64,000 nt of DNA from Dechloromonas denitrificans (GCF_020510665.1 NZ_CP075187.1:2532501-2596500), one strand, 5' to 3'; numbered from the stretch's first letter, positions 46,664-57,516 are shown. The notes: a model not told the origin generated them from the letters alone. Numbers and translations: made by a program.

Positions 46664-48439
46664 ATGTCTACGCTGACCAATCCCTTTGAAATCGCCCGAG
46701 AAACACTGCGTTTGCTGGCGACACGCCGTACGCCGCCAACGCCGGACAACTACCTGACGATTTATCACGAAATCAGCGGCACCAAACCTGTTGGTGCGCC
46801 TTTTCCTGAAAAGCAGTTACGCACGCTCGCAGCAGCACTGCCAAAATCATCGCCGGATCAACTGCGACTGGCCCGGCAACTGGATGAGGCCGTCAAAAAA
46901 GAAAACTGGGATGATTTCCGCAGCAGTCTTGGTGATTTCGTCGCCAACCTGACTGAAATGCAGAAGCTTTCCTGGGCGCAGCTGATCGGCGACCTGATCG
47001 GTCAATGGGATGCCAAGCACATCGGATTGACCACGGCCCGCAAGCGTGAAGCACTGGAACATGTGCTGGCCGGCGCCGGCGCCAATCCGGAAACCCTGTT
47101 CAATCGCCTGCAGGGCTTGATGAAGTCCTGGGGCGAAGGCAAGGAGAATGAACGAGGGGAGGAAGCCGATGTGCCGGCCTTGGCTGCCCCCTCTGGAGCA
47201 CCTGTTGCTGCGGCGGCTCTTTCACCGGGCAAGGCCAACGATTTGCTGCCTGAATTGCGGGAGTTGTTTGCCTTCACACTGGAAACGGCAATTGCCACCC
47301 AGCTTCTTGAGTCGCCGCCGCTCTCCAGCGATGCCAAGATACTGGCCGGCGACATCCGCAGCGCCGCAACGCCGGAGCAACTGCGCGAATTCCTGACCCG
47401 CCTCAAGCGCTTCGCCTTCAAGCTGGAATTGCTCGCCGAAGATCAGGCAGAACTGCGGCGCAGCCTGCTCAGCCTGCTGCGCCTTCTCGTCGAAAACGTC
47501 ACCGAACTGGTTCTTGACGACCACTGGCTGCACGGCCAAATCGAAGTCGTTCGCGACATCATTGGCCAGCCCCTGTCGCAGCGCACGCTCGACGATGCCG
47601 AGCGGCGCCTGAAAGAAGTCATCTACAAGCAAAGCCAGCTCAAATTCAGCCTGCAGGAAGCCAAATCCTCGCTGCAGAAAATGCTCGCCGGTTTCGTCGA
47701 CCAACTGGCCGATTTTGCCGATGCGACCTCCGACTATCACGACAAGATCGAAGGCTGTGCCGAACGGATCAGTTCGGCCAAGGACATTTCCGAACTGGGC
47801 ACCGTGCTCGGCGAAGTCATGCGCGAAACCCAGGTCATCCAGCGCACTGCACGCAATTCACGCGACGAGCTGCGGTCGACCCAGGCCAAGGTCAAGGAAT
47901 CGGAAGCGCGCATCAAGGAACTGGAAAATGAACTGGCCTCGACCAGCAATTTGGTTCGCTACGACCAGTTGACCGGGGTACTCAACCGGCGCGGGCTGGA
48001 GGAAATGTTCGACAAGGAAGTTGCCCGAGCAACGCGCCATGACACCTTGTTGTGCGTCGGCCTGCTCGATATCGACAATTTCAAGAAGCTCAACGACTCC
48101 CTCGGTCACAGCGCGGGTGACGAGGCACTGGTGCACCTGGCCCGAGTCTGCCGCGAAACCCTGCGCCCGCAAGACACCGTTGCCCGCTACGGCGGCGAGG
48201 AGTTCATCATCCTCTTGCCGGAAACACCGCTGGATGATGCCGCCAACGCACTGGCACGCCTGCAGCGCGAACTGACGCGCAAGTTTTTCATGCACGACAA
48301 CGAAAAGGTCCTGATCACCTTCAGCGCCGGCGTCACCCAGATGAAGCCAGATGACGACCAGACCAGCGTTATCAAGCGAGCCGACGAAGCAATGTACGAA
48401 GCCAAGAAATCCGGGAAGAACCGGGTCATCAGCGTGTAA
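46664..48439 (+). CDS. Diguanylate cyclase (GGDEF) with a long helical N-terminal region
   Basis: A 591-aa protein. The C-terminal GGDEF domain (about 425-590) has the active motif GGEEF in ARYGGEEFIILLPE and an inhibitory RxxD site (RPQD) exactly five residues before it, so it should make cyclic di-GMP and be product-inhibited. Residues 1-420 lack recognisable sensor domains or membrane helices and are mainly helical, with a coiled-coil stretch before the GGDEF domain. The ATG at 46664 has only a weak ribosome site. It is followed 25 nt later by a glycosyltransferase gene. A regulatory role in surface polysaccharide or motility is likely but inferred. Confidence 0.92.
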   Translation: MSTLTNPFEIARETLRLLATRRTPPTPDNYLTIYHEISGTKPVGAPFPEKQLRTLAAALPKSSPDQLRLARQLDEAVKKENWDDFRSSLGDFVANLTEMQKLSWAQLIGDLIGQWDAKHIGLTTARKREALEHVLAGAGANPETLFNRLQGLMKSWGEGKENERGEEADVPALAAPSGAPVAAAALSPGKANDLLPELRELFAFTLETAIATQLLESPPLSSDAKILAGDIRSAATPEQLREFLTRLKRFAFKLELLAEDQAELRRSLLSLLRLLVENVTELVLDDHWLHGQIEVVRDIIGQPLSQRTLDDAERRLKEVIYKQSQLKFSLQEAKSSLQKMLAGFVDQLADFADATSDYHDKIEGCAERISSAKDISELGTVLGEVMRETQVIQRTARNSRDELRSTQAKVKESEARIKELENELASTSNLVRYDQLTGVLNRRGLEEMFDKEVARATRHDTLLCVGLLDIDNFKKLNDSLGHSAGDEALVHLARVCRETLRPQDTVARYGGEEFIILLPETPLDDAANALARLQRELTRKFFMHDNEKVLITFSAGVTQMKPDDDQTSVIKRADEAMYEAKKSGKNRVISV

Positions 48440-48464
48440 ACCGGCCAATACCCCGGCACCGGTC

Positions 48465-49685
48465 ATGATCTCGCTCTGCATGATTGTTCGCGACGAAGCC
48501 AGGCAGCTTCCGCGCTTCCTCGCCGGCACCGACGGTTTATGGGACGAGCTCTGCGTGGCCGACACCGGGTCGTGCGATGAAACACGTGAAATCCTGCAAC
48601 AGGCCGGTGCAAAAATCATCGATTTCCCCTGGATCGACGATTTTTCGGCGGCGCGCAATGCCAGTCTGGCCTTGGCGACCGGCGATTGGATCATTTACCT
48701 TGATGCCGACGAATACCCGGCTCCTGCACTGATCGATGAAATCCGGGCGCTGGAGCACGACGCTCAAGCCGGAGCAGCCACGCTACTCATCCAGAACCTT
48801 CGCGAGCAAGGCAAGGTCGAGGAACAGCGCCTGCTGCGCATGTTCAGGCGCGACGGAGACATTCGTTTCGAGCATGCCATTCACGAAAGTATCGCCGGCC
48901 CGGTCGCGACGATGCTGGCCGAGCGAAATCTGAGCACTCGGCACCTGGGCAGCCCGGTTGAACATATCGGCTACCACCCCTCGCTGATGCAGCGCAAAAA
49001 CAAACGCGAGCGCGACCGGCGCATTCTCGAAAACTGTCTCGCCCGCCAACCTGGCGATCTTTACTCCGGGTTCAAATTGCTCGAACTGGCCAACTACTGG
49101 TCCGACGCCCAACTGGCCGAGCAAACCGCCAGGCATCTGCACAGACAACTCCAGACATTGCCACCCGAAGCGCTCACCAGAAATCATTGGTTCAGCGACT
49201 TGCTGGCCCGCGTGGCGCGAACACTCTATCTCTCAACCCCCGACGAGGCGCTACGTTTTCTGGCACAGCACCCGATCACGCCGAGCCGTGACTATCTGGA
49301 AACCCGCGGCCTGTTCCTTGAGGCGCTTGGCCATCTGGCCGCCGCCGAACATGACTTTTCGGCGGCACTGGCCTTGTGCCGCCAAGCATGCCTTCCCGGA
49401 CCGATGCATGTTGGCGCCTTGCTCGGTCTGGGTCGTGTGAAGCTGGGCGTCGGCGACATGATCCAGGCAAAAAGCCTGATCGACCAGGCGATCAGGCTCA
49501 ACCCGGAAAATGCGACCAGCTTGCGCTACGCCTTGCTGATTGCCGAACTGAGCGGCGGCAAACCAACCGTTCAGCAGTACTGCCGCGAACTCGGCGAGCT
49601 TTATGGCGTAACGCAGACGCTCGCCGATTTAGCCGCCGAATTCGGGTTGACCGTAGCAGTAACGAACTCAGTCCTTGCGCCGTAG
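48465..49685 (+). CDS. Family 2 glycosyltransferase with TPR-like tail
   Basis: A 406-aa protein. The start is taken at the ATG at 48465 (MISLCMIVRDEARQL), where the GT2 fold begins; the frame is open upstream inside the cyclase gene. GT-A motifs are ADTGSCDETREI, DDFSAARNASL and the metal-binding DAD of YLDADEYP. Residues about 230-400 are helical TPR-like repeats, as in SunS-type and similar transferases. It is 25 nt behind the diguanylate cyclase and converges with the CmcI-like gene, overlapping its end by 18 bp. The acceptor is unknown; protein or surface-polysaccharide glycosylation fits the context. Confidence 0.88.
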   Translation: MISLCMIVRDEARQLPRFLAGTDGLWDELCVADTGSCDETREILQQAGAKIIDFPWIDDFSAARNASLALATGDWIIYLDADEYPAPALIDEIRALEHDAQAGAATLLIQNLREQGKVEEQRLLRMFRRDGDIRFEHAIHESIAGPVATMLAERNLSTRHLGSPVEHIGYHPSLMQRKNKRERDRRILENCLARQPGDLYSGFKLLELANYWSDAQLAEQTARHLHRQLQTLPPEALTRNHWFSDLLARVARTLYLSTPDEALRFLAQHPITPSRDYLETRGLFLEALGHLAAAEHDFSAALALCRQACLPGPMHVGALLGLGRVKLGVGDMIQAKSLIDQAIRLNPENATSLRYALLIAELSGGKPTVQQYCRELGELYGVTQTLADLAAEFGLTVAVTNSVLAP

Positions 49686-50396
49686 ATAACCGCAACCGAC
49701 CAGCGAGGTCATCAGTTTGTCGGCGTAATGCGCGTCGGTTTCAAACTCCGGATGCGTTGCCAGGAATTCCATGACCGCGGTTTTCGGGTTATCGCCCACT
49801 TCCCACGGACGATTCGGGAAGGAGCCCGGCGGCATGTCTTCAACAATGGTATCGAACACGATGCAGTAGCTGCCCGGCGAAACCAGCGGGCCATAAGCGG
49901 CCAGTTCAGCCATCACATGCTCGTGCGTGTGATTCGAGTCGAGGCAGACCAGAACGCGCTTGCCCTTGGCCAGCTCGTGCACCTGAGCCACCACCGCCGG
50001 ATCAATGCTGGAGCCCTGGATCAGTTTCAGGCGCTTGCCCATCTGGTGCTTTTCGATCAACGGACGGTTGTGGTCGCGAATGTCGATATCGATACCGATC
50101 ACTTCGCCATGGCCGACCAGTTCCAGCAACGAAGCCGAGTAAATCACCGAACCGCCGTGCGCCACGCCGGTTTCGATGATCAGGTCCGGCTTCACGTTCC
50201 AGACGATTTCCTGCAAGGCAATCATGTCGACCGGATTCTGGATGATCGGACGGCCCATCCAGGTGAAGTTGTACACCCAGTATTTGCGCATTGCCTGGGA
50301 GATCCAGGCCTGCGACAAGCCCTTGAACTCCGGGTCGCGGGTGTAGCTCTCGATACGTTCCTTCTTTTCCTGCTCAAACTGTTCAATCGGGTTCAT
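49668..50396 (-). CDS. CmcI-like (cephalosporin hydroxylase family) protein
   Basis: A 242-aa SAM-fold protein of the CmcI/RhmA family. It has the motifs IETGVAHGGSVIYSA, GIDIDIRDHNR and LVCLDSNHTHEHV, with conserved acidic and His residues for a metal site. The start at 50396 has GAGGA 6 nt ahead. Despite the family name, members in sugar clusters are usually taken as methyltransferases or hydroxylases acting on carbohydrates. It is the last gene of the sugar operon, 18 bp after the TylF-like gene. Confidence 0.88.
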   Translation of the reverse strand: MNPIEQFEQEKKERIESYTRDPEFKGLSQAWISQAMRKYWVYNFTWMGRPIIQNPVDMIALQEIVWNVKPDLIIETGVAHGGSVIYSASLLELVGHGEVIGIDIDIRDHNRPLIEKHQMGKRLKLIQGSSIDPAVVAQVHELAKGKRVLVCLDSNHTHEHVMAELAAYGPLVSPGSYCIVFDTIVEDMPPGSFPNRPWEVGDNPKTAVMEFLATHPEFETDAHYADKLMTSLVGCGYLRRKD

Positions 50397-50414
50397 GGCG
50401 TTCCTCGTGATCAA

Positions 50415-51227
50415 TCAAAAATTCAGATAGCGTTCGGCGTTGCTGCGGTGAATATAGATGGCTTGCCCGGTATGCAGTGGAATAACGCCCGGCAAGCCCT
50501 GTTCGGCAAAATACTCGTCGGTCACCAGCTTGCAGTCGACATAAGCCGGCCAGCCGTAATCGTCGAGCACGACCACCGCACCATCGACCAGGCGCGGCAC
50601 CAGGTATTCGAGACAAGCCAGCGTCGCCTGCCCGGTGTTGATATCGATGTGGGCATAACGCACCTGGCCAACGCTGGCATCGGCAAAGGTGTCGGGCACG
50701 AAACCGGGATGAAATTCGACGAAGTCGGCAAATCGTTCGAGATTCGCACGGGTTTCATCGACCGACACATCGTCGAAACTGCCACCGATACGCGCCGCTT
50801 TTTCCTCGTTGGTCAGATCGGCATCCGGTACGCCGGCAAAAGTGTCGAACAAGTGAAACCGCCCCTGTGCGCCAGCCTTGGCGAACACGTCTGCGGCGAG
50901 GAAGGCCGTGCCGCCACGAAAAACACCGCACTCGACGAAATCTCCGGCCGGACATTGCAAGGCCAGCTCAGCCATTTTCAGCAGGATGTAGGCCCGTGGT
51001 TCAACACCGTAGGCGCCCCAGGCGCCGCGCTCGATGGCATTGGCCTGGGCGTAGATCATGTTGAACATGCTGTCGTGCTTCCACGGCATGGCAAACGGCC
51101 CGACCACCGCCGTATCATAGCGTTCGCCTCCGGTCGTTACCGGCGCGATATGGTTAAGCGCCTCGATGATCCGCCCACCGTTCCTGACGTGTTGCAGGAT
51201 GTATTCCGCCAGTTTCAGATCGCTCAT
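50415..51227 (-). CDS. TylF/MycF-like O-methyltransferase
   Basis: A 270-aa protein with the SAM motif FVECGVFRGGTAFLAA, HLFDTFAGVPDAD and VVVLDDYGWPAY, as in macrocin O-methyltransferase TylF, which methylates deoxysugar hydroxyls. The ATG at 51227 overlaps the previous stop as ATGA, showing translational coupling. It probably methylates the deoxyhexose made by this operon. Confidence 0.9.
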   Translation of the reverse strand: MSDLKLAEYILQHVRNGGRIIEALNHIAPVTTGGERYDTAVVGPFAMPWKHDSMFNMIYAQANAIERGAWGAYGVEPRAYILLKMAELALQCPAGDFVECGVFRGGTAFLAADVFAKAGAQGRFHLFDTFAGVPDADLTNEEKAARIGGSFDDVSVDETRANLERFADFVEFHPGFVPDTFADASVGQVRYAHIDINTGQATLACLEYLVPRLVDGAVVVLDDYGWPAYVDCKLVTDEYFAEQGLPGVIPLHTGQAIYIHRSNAERYLNF

Positions 51228-52045
51228 TGCAGGGACTCGGCATAAAGGGCGCACAGTTCGGGAACATCATCCAGAGCCGAGCGCGGATTAAAAGAAAATT
51301 CAGCGTGCAGGCGACGCACATCGATCGCCGGAAAATCAAAGACCGGTGCGCCCGGGCGCACCGACCAGGGCACATTCAGAACACTGGCGATTGCTTCAAC
51401 CAAGGCACCATTGGCCACATTCCGGCCGCTCGCCAGGTTGTACAGGTCGTGTTGCCCATCACGCAGCATCGCCACCAGCATCGGCACCACATCGGCCACG
51501 TGGATGTAGTCCTTGCCCGAATCGGCGGCGGTCCCCAGTTCGATCGCCCCGCGCTCCAGCCCTTCGAGAATCAGGCTGGCAAAGAAGTTGCGCGAACTGA
51601 AGTCCGGGCCATACACATTCGACATCCGGACCACCTTGACGCCGGGGCGCCGGGCGTTGAAGCACAGACTCTCGCCGAGCAGTTTGGAGAGGTTGTAGAG
51701 GTCGCTCATCGGGCGTGGCTGGATGATCATCGAAGCATCCTCGGCCGTGCCGCCGTAATCGCCGTAAACACGGGTGCTCGACAGGTAAATCAGCCGATCG
51801 AAGCGAGCCTTGCTCAGCACGCGGGCGAGATAGCCGACATGCGCCTCGACTGTCTCGAAAGGATGCTCGCGGAAATCCGACGTCATGCCAATGCAGTAAT
51901 ACACATCCCCGAGCGGCTGCTCGAAAATCGCCTCATCGCCCCGTACCGGCGCCCAGACCGGCTCATTCTGCCGCTCAAGATGGGCAACCAGGCTGGAGCC
52001 GACAAAACCGGTCGCGCCAAGGACGGTGTTCAGGGCCGGTTTCAT
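51224..52045 (-). CDS. NAD-dependent sugar epimerase/reductase
   Basis: A 273-aa extended short-chain dehydrogenase with the glycine motif GATGFVGSSL, IYLSSTRVYG and the catalytic YNLSK. The start at 52045 overlaps the acyltransferase stop (ATGA), and its own stop overlaps the TylF-like start. In this setting it most likely reduces the 4-keto group of the CDP-4-keto-6-deoxyhexose. An epimerase role is possible. Confidence 0.88.
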   Translation of the reverse strand: MKPALNTVLGATGFVGSSLVAHLERQNEPVWAPVRGDEAIFEQPLGDVYYCIGMTSDFREHPFETVEAHVGYLARVLSKARFDRLIYLSSTRVYGDYGGTAEDASMIIQPRPMSDLYNLSKLLGESLCFNARRPGVKVVRMSNVYGPDFSSRNFFASLILEGLERGAIELGTAADSGKDYIHVADVVPMLVAMLRDGQHDLYNLASGRNVANGALVEAIASVLNVPWSVRPGAPVFDFPAIDVRRLHAEFSFNPRSALDDVPELCALYAESLQ

Positions 52046-52533
52046 TCGCCGCGCCAACCGGTCAAACGCAAGGGATTGCCGACGTTGATCGAATAAGCCG
52101 GCACGTCGCCGCGCACCACTGAACCGGCACCAATGACGCAACCACGGCGCAGGATGGCGCCATCGAGCAGCACGCAATTGGCCCCGATCCAGACATCGTC
52201 TTCGAGAATGATGCCACCCTTGCTCGGGCGGAAACGCTGGGCCTTGATCGTCAGATCGCGACTGGCATATTCATGATTGGTCGAAGCAAAAGTACAGTTG
52301 GCCGCAATCGCGCAATCCTCACCAATGCGCACACCGTTGCCGGAATAGATGACGCAGCCGGAATTGATGAAGCTGCCGCGCCCAATTTCGACATCGCCGG
52401 TCCCGCCGACCGGCTTGATCTTGACGAAGGCGTCGATCACCACCTCTTCGCCGATGATGATTTTTGTCCCACGTACCGAATCTTCGATATCGGCCAATTT
52501 GGAAACACGGGCGCTGGGGGCAATCAGGATCAT
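52042..52533 (-). CDS. Hexapeptide-repeat acyltransferase (WbbJ-like)
   Basis: A 163-aa left-handed beta-helix protein with hexapeptide periodicity (IGRGSFINSGCVIY, IGEDCAIAANC, DDVWIGANCVLLDGA, IGAGSVVRGDVP) and the active-site His in STNHEYAS. Family members O-acetylate sugars using acetyl-CoA. The start at 52533 overlaps the RmlC-like stop as ATGA. It probably acetylates the deoxysugar. Confidence 0.88.
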   Translation of the reverse strand: MILIAPSARVSKLADIEDSVRGTKIIIGEEVVIDAFVKIKPVGGTGDVEIGRGSFINSGCVIYSGNGVRIGEDCAIAANCTFASTNHEYASRDLTIKAQRFRPSKGGIILEDDVWIGANCVLLDGAILRRGCVIGAGSVVRGDVPAYSINVGNPLRLTGWRGE

Positions 52534-53060
52534 GGTTTCAACAAGGGATGAACAAGGTCGCGCGGCGACACGCCAACCGGCGGCAAAGGCCAGTCGATAG
52601 CGAGTGCCGGATCGTCGAAACGCAGGCCGCGCTCGGCGGCTGCGCAATACGGCTTGGACACCATGTAAAGCAGCGAGGAATTGTCTTCGAGCGCCTGGAA
52701 GCCGTGGGCGAAACCTTCGGGAATCAGCATCATCATGAAGTTGTCCGGCGTCAGTTCCTGGGCGAACCACTGGCCCCAGGTTTTCGAGCCTTCACGGATG
52801 TCGACCGCGACATCCCAGATCCGGCCGCTGACGCAGCGCACGAACTTGATTTCGGCATGCGGGGCAAGCTGGAAATGCATGCCGCGCACCGTTCCTTTTG
52901 CCACGGTCAACGACTGATTTGACTGTAAAACGGGATCGGGAAAACCTGCCGCGGCAAATTTTTCCTGACAGTAAATACGCGAGAAGTAACCGCGCTCATC
53001 GCGGATCGGCGCCAGCCTGACCAGACGCAGGCCGGGAATCGGCGTGTCAATGAACTCCAC
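52530..53060 (-). CDS. RmlC-like dTDP/CDP-4-keto-6-deoxysugar epimerase
   Basis: A 176-aa cupin. The motifs TVRGMHFQ (active-site His), IKFVRCVSGRIWDVAVDI, IPEGFAHGFQAL and LRFDDPALAIDWP match the 3,5-epimerase RmlC family. The start is placed at the GTG at 53060, with GGGGG 7 nt ahead, which makes a 14-bp overlap with the dehydratase. A TTG at 53072 is the longer alternative. With CDP-glucose genes next door, the substrate is more likely CDP-4-keto-6-deoxyglucose than the dTDP sugar. Confidence 0.88.
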   Translation of the reverse strand: MEFIDTPIPGLRLVRLAPIRDERGYFSRIYCQEKFAAAGFPDPVLQSNQSLTVAKGTVRGMHFQLAPHAEIKFVRCVSGRIWDVAVDIREGSKTWGQWFAQELTPDNFMMMLIPEGFAHGFQALEDNSSLLYMVSKPYCAAAERGLRFDDPALAIDWPLPPVGVSPRDLVHPLLKP

Positions 53061-54150
53061 AATCGCCCCCAAGCAAATTCCGGTACGCCGCGATCTGCCC
53101 CAAAGTCAGTTCAAGCACTCCCGCAACCGGCGCATTTTCGGCCTGTTTGTACCAGTCGACCGTGCAAGCCAGCGCCTGATCGACGCTCCATTGCGGACGC
53201 CAGCCGAGATGCTGACGCGCCTTGGCAGAGGTCAGACTAAGCAGCCCGGCTTCGTGCGGCGCATTCGGATCGACCTGATGGCGAACTTCGGCTGCCCGCC
53301 CCCAAAGCTCGGCCATCGTGGCCGACACTTCACCGACACTGCGCACGCCGGACTCATCCGGCCCGAAATTCCACGCTTCGGCAATCGCCTCGCCGGCGAA
53401 CAAACCTTCGGCCACCCGAAGATAGCCGGAGAGCGGCTCCAGCACATGCTGCCACGGCCGCGTTGCCGACGGGTTGCGCAAGGTCAGCGGCTGACCGGCC
53501 GCAAAGGCGCGCATCGCATCCGGCACCAGCCGATCCTCGGACCAGTCGCCACCACCAATCACATTGCCGGCCCGTACCGTGGCCAGCGCCACACCCTGCC
53601 CGCGCAAGAAGGAACTGCGCCAGCAATGGGCCAGCAGTTCGGTCGCCGCCTTGCTCGCGCTGTACGGATCCTCGCCACCGAGCGCCTCGTCCTCACGATA
53701 GCCCCAGGTCCATTCGCGGTTCAGGTAGCACTTGTCGCTCGTCACAACGACAACCGCCCGGACGCTATCGACCTTGCGGCAGGCTTCGAGCAAATTCATT
53801 GTTCCGGTGACGTTGACCGCGAAAGTCTCGGCCGGCTCGCGGTAGCTCTTGCGGACCAGCGCCTGGGCTGCGAGATGGAGCACGATTTCCGGCCGAAAAT
53901 CGGCCATCACCCGCTCGACACCACCCGCATCGCGCAGATCGACGACGTGATGCTGCAATCGCCCGGCAATTCCTGCCGCAGCGAACAATTGCCCGGCGTG
54001 ATCAGGCGGCAGTGCCAGACCGGCCACTTCGGCGCCCATATCGGAGAGCCACAAGGCCAGCCAGCTGCCCTTGAAGCCGGTATGCCCAGTCAGCAGGACA
54101 CGCTTGCCGCGCCAGAAGTCAGCCGTCGGACCGCGCCAGAGTTCAGGCAT
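53047..54150 (-). CDS. rfbG: CDP-glucose 4,6-dehydratase
   Basis: A 367-aa short-chain dehydrogenase. [15 protein letters not shown] (NAD site), VVVTSDKCY and YSASKAA (catalytic Tyr-Lys) are diagnostic of RfbG, which converts CDP-glucose to CDP-4-keto-6-deoxyglucose. The length matches the family. It overlaps rfbF upstream by 8 bp and the RmlC-like gene downstream. Confidence 0.93.
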   Translation of the reverse strand: MPELWRGPTADFWRGKRVLLTGHTGFKGSWLALWLSDMGAEVAGLALPPDHAGQLFAAAGIAGRLQHHVVDLRDAGGVERVMADFRPEIVLHLAAQALVRKSYREPAETFAVNVTGTMNLLEACRKVDSVRAVVVVTSDKCYLNREWTWGYREDEALGGEDPYSASKAATELLAHCWRSSFLRGQGVALATVRAGNVIGGGDWSEDRLVPDAMRAFAAGQPLTLRNPSATRPWQHVLEPLSGYLRVAEGLFAGEAIAEAWNFGPDESGVRSVGEVSATMAELWGRAAEVRHQVDPNAPHEAGLLSLTSAKARQHLGWRPQWSVDQALACTVDWYKQAENAPVAGVLELTLGQIAAYRNLLGGDCGVH

Positions 54151-54919
54151 TCCAGACTTTCCATGGCGCCTCGCCGGAGGCCCAGAGCTCTTCGAGCAGA
54201 TTCTTTTCGCGCAAGGTATCCATCGCCTGCCAGAAGCCGGAATGGTAATAAGCCTCCAGCTGGCCTTCGCTGGCCAGGCGGTTCATCGGCTCCTGCTCCC
54301 AGGGCATCGCGTCGTTGTCGATGTAATCAATCACCTTGGGCGACAGCACGAAGAAACCGCCATTGATCCAGCCGCCATCGCCCGGGGGCTTCTCGCGGAA
54401 GCCGCTGACCCGGTTGCCGGTCAGTTCGAGCGCACCATAACGACCGGGCGGCAAAACCGCCGTCACCGTCGCCAGACGGCCATGTTCCCGGTGGAATTCG
54501 ATCGCTTTGGAGATGTCGACCGTGGCAACGCCGTCACCATAGGTAAAGCAGAAATCTTCGCTGTCATCGAGATATTTGCGCACCCGGCGCAGACGGCCGC
54601 CGGTCATCGTTTCCTGCCCGGTATCGACCAGCGTGACACGCCAGGGTTCGGCGTGTTCTTCGTGCACTTCCATGCGATTGCCACGCATGTCGAAAGTGAC
54701 ATCGGACGAATGCAGGAAGTAATTGGCGAAGTACTCCTTGATCACATAGCCGCGATAGCCGAGGCAGATGATGAACTCGTTGATCCCGTGGCTGGAGTAC
54801 ATTTTCATGATGTGCCAGAGAATCGGCTTGCCGCCGATCTCGATCATCGGTTTCGGGCGCAGGTGGGACTCTTCGGAAATCCGGGTGCCCAGGCCGCCGG
54901 CAAGAATGACTGCTTTCAT
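54143..54919 (-). CDS. rfbF: Glucose-1-phosphate cytidylyltransferase
   Basis: A 258-aa nucleotidyltransferase with [17 protein letters not shown] and [15 protein letters not shown], the signature of RfbF, which makes CDP-glucose from CTP and glucose-1-phosphate. TYGDGV and GFREKP are also typical. The start overlaps the stop of the preceding GT41 gene as ATGA. It is the first committed step of the sugar pathway here. Confidence 0.94.
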   Translation of the reverse strand: MKAVILAGGLGTRISEESHLRPKPMIEIGGKPILWHIMKMYSSHGINEFIICLGYRGYVIKEYFANYFLHSSDVTFDMRGNRMEVHEEHAEPWRVTLVDTGQETMTGGRLRRVRKYLDDSEDFCFTYGDGVATVDISKAIEFHREHGRLATVTAVLPPGRYGALELTGNRVSGFREKPPGDGGWINGGFFVLSPKVIDYIDNDAMPWEQEPMNRLASEGQLEAYYHSGFWQAMDTLREKNLLEELWASGEAPWKVWNA

Positions 54920-57516
54920 GATTGCTTGACCTCGTTTTGCTGATCACACCAGTGCTGCCACATGCCGCTCAACGCCGCTTCGAAGTGGCGCGCGAAACGC
55001 GGTGCATCCATCAACGGGCTAGTCAGCATCTTGTCGCGCAAGCCCTGGCGCAGGGCGAACAGGCGCTCACGATCCTCGGCCAGCTTGACGGCCAGACCGA
55101 CGTATTCATCTTCGTTCGCGGCAATCAGCGAGTCCAGGCCGACATTCGACAGGATCATCACGCCCATGCGCGACATCAGGTGATGCCCGGCCAGCGTGAC
55201 ATAAGGCACGCCCATCCAGATGGTGTCGAAACCGGTCGTACCGCCGTTGCACGGGAAGGGATCAAGCGCGATGTCGATCTGGTTGTAAAGCTTGTACTGG
55301 TTTTCCTTGCGGCGCGGCACCAGTTCAAGGCGCTCGCGGCCCACACCGAAACGTGCGAAGCGGCTGGCGAACTCGTCGCACAGGGCCGGATCGCTGAAAG
55401 TGGTCCATTCCAGCATCAAACGGGAATCCGGTACGGCAAGCAGCACCTTGCTCCAGACCCGGATCACATCCTCGGTCACCTTGGCCAGATTGTTGAAGCA
55501 ACCGAAGGTGATGTAGCCCCGTTCGACACAGGGTGCCACTTCGACGACTTCCGGACTGTTCTGGCCCGGACGATAGACGCAGTAGCTTTCCGGCAGACGC
55601 CACAGCGTCTCACTGCTCAGATGCTCGGTCATGCCGACCGGCTCGGCGTAGGCATTGGTCAGCAGATAATCCATCTGCTTGACGCCGGTCGTTGCCGGAT
55701 GTCCCAGCCAGCCGAACTGCACGGGCGCAGCGCGACGGGCGAAGGTAAGCAGGCGGTTACCCGCGGTGTGACCACTCAGGTCGACCAGGATATCGACCTG
55801 ATCGTCACGAATCTGCTGGCAAAGCGCTTCATCGCTCATTGCCCCGACGCCGCGCCAGCGCGTGACCAGTTGTTTCAGGCGGCGGGTGACATGGTCGGTG
55901 GCGAAATGACTGTAGTAGGCATAAATCTCGAAACGCTCGCGATCGAGTTCCTGCCAGACCGGTTCGACAAAATAGGCAACGGCATGATCGCGCAGATCGG
56001 CCGAGACAAAACCGACCCGGATTTTTCGCTTCGGATCGGGCGAATTGGCCAGTTTTACCCCGTCGACCGGGATAAGCGCCTGGCAGTGCATGGCCTCGAA
56101 TTTCTGAGCCTCGGTAATGATTTCCTCGGGGGCAACGTGTGAGGCATACATCATCGAAAAAATCAGGTTGCTGTGATACTTGGCAATCGATACCGCCTGA
56201 TGCTGATACTCAAGGCCTTTGGGCATATCGCCCATGTCCTTGTAGATCATCGCGATATTGGTTGCCGCGCCGACCAGATCGGCCTCCTCTGGATTGTTGT
56301 CGAGGATGGCCTGCAGCACCTTTTTCCCCTCCTCCGTCCGGCCGGCCTTGTGCAGGCACAAACCGTACTCATAGCCCAGACCGGAAATATCGGGGTCCAG
56401 CGCTTTCGCTTTTTCAAACTCGACCAGCGCCGCCTCGGCACGCCCCAGGCCGCTCAAGGTCGTCGCCAGCAACTTGTGGGCAACCGCATCATCCGGATCC
56501 AGTTCAAGCACTTTCCGGAAACAGGATTCGGCATCCTGCATCTTGTGCACCAGCAGGAAAGTCCGGGCCAACGAACCCCAGGCCGGGAGATAGTCGTCCT
56601 TCATCCCGATCGCCTGGCGGCACATGCGAATCGCCCGTTCCGGGTCACCTTGCAACTGGGCGACGGTGCCCAACGCGACACTGACTTCGGGGCGCGGGTG
56701 AATCTTGCCCGACTCGATCAGCGCCGTTTCTGCGTCTTTCAGCTGATCCATCCGGATCAACAGCAAGCCGCGTTCAAGCAGGAGATCGCTGGTTGCCGAG
56801 AAATCGGCAAGCGCCTGATCAAGCACCACCAGCGCTTCATCGAATTTTTCCTGACGGCGCAGCAGACGGCAGAAACTCAGGCGGATGTCGATATCTTCAG
56901 GCGCCAGGGCAATCCCTTGCTTGAGGAATGCCGCCCCCTCTTCGAAATCGCCTCTCAAAACCAGGGCCGACCCCAGATTGGTCAGGAAAGTCAGACTGCT
57001 GGGCGCCAGCGCCAGGGACTTGCGGTAACACTCGATCGCACCATCCAGATGGCCTTGCAACTCGAGCACGACCCCCAGGTTGCTCAGCGCCTCGGGTGAC
57101 TGGGGACGAAGCGCCAAGGCACCGACCATATAGGGCAACGCATCGCCCGGCAAATTCTGGGCGCGGTAAAGCAGCCCAAGCCCGGTCATCGCCTCGAAAC
57201 TATCCGGCTTGGCATCCAGTGCGGCCTTGTAAGCGCCCTCTGCGCCCTCCGTATCCTTCAGGTCACGCAGAATATCGCCCAATGTCACCCGAAACAGCGC
57301 AATTTCCGGGGCCAATTCAATGGCTTGACCGACCAGTTCCAACGCCACATCGAGCATTGAAATTTCACGGGCCAGCAGAGCCAGCAGATGCCAGGCGTCG
57401 GCACATGCGGGATTGGCTTCGATGGCGGCGTGATAACAGCGCTCAGCGGCATCTTGGCGTCCCGCCCGGTGATGTTCCAATCCTTCGGCAATGAGGGCTT
57501 CTGCGTCGTTAACCAT
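54916..57516 (-). CDS. TPR-GT41 (OGT/SPINDLY-like) glycosyltransferase
   Basis: An 866-aa protein. About ten TPR repeats span residues 1-450. The GT41 domain (about 475-855) has [13 protein letters not shown] (His equivalent to the OGT base), [11 protein letters not shown] (the OGT donor-phosphate Lys) and [20 protein letters not shown]. Bacterial relatives transfer sugars to Ser/Thr, including on flagellins. It is coupled to rfbF through an ATGA overlap and lies near the flagellin genes, so flagellin is a likely acceptor (inference). Confidence 0.9.
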   Translation of the reverse strand: MVNDAEALIAEGLEHHRAGRQDAAERCYHAAIEANPACADAWHLLALLAREISMLDVALELVGQAIELAPEIALFRVTLGDILRDLKDTEGAEGAYKAALDAKPDSFEAMTGLGLLYRAQNLPGDALPYMVGALALRPQSPEALSNLGVVLELQGHLDGAIECYRKSLALAPSSLTFLTNLGSALVLRGDFEEGAAFLKQGIALAPEDIDIRLSFCRLLRRQEKFDEALVVLDQALADFSATSDLLLERGLLLIRMDQLKDAETALIESGKIHPRPEVSVALGTVAQLQGDPERAIRMCRQAIGMKDDYLPAWGSLARTFLLVHKMQDAESCFRKVLELDPDDAVAHKLLATTLSGLGRAEAALVEFEKAKALDPDISGLGYEYGLCLHKAGRTEEGKKVLQAILDNNPEEADLVGAATNIAMIYKDMGDMPKGLEYQHQAVSIAKYHSNLIFSMMYASHVAPEEIITEAQKFEAMHCQALIPVDGVKLANSPDPKRKIRVGFVSADLRDHAVAYFVEPVWQELDRERFEIYAYYSHFATDHVTRRLKQLVTRWRGVGAMSDEALCQQIRDDQVDILVDLSGHTAGNRLLTFARRAAPVQFGWLGHPATTGVKQMDYLLTNAYAEPVGMTEHLSSETLWRLPESYCVYRPGQNSPEVVEVAPCVERGYITFGCFNNLAKVTEDVIRVWSKVLLAVPDSRLMLEWTTFSDPALCDEFASRFARFGVGRERLELVPRRKENQYKLYNQIDIALDPFPCNGGTTGFDTIWMGVPYVTLAGHHLMSRMGVMILSNVGLDSLIAANEDEYVGLAVKLAEDRERLFALRQGLRDKMLTSPLMDAPRFARHFEAALSGMWQHWCDQQNEVKQS

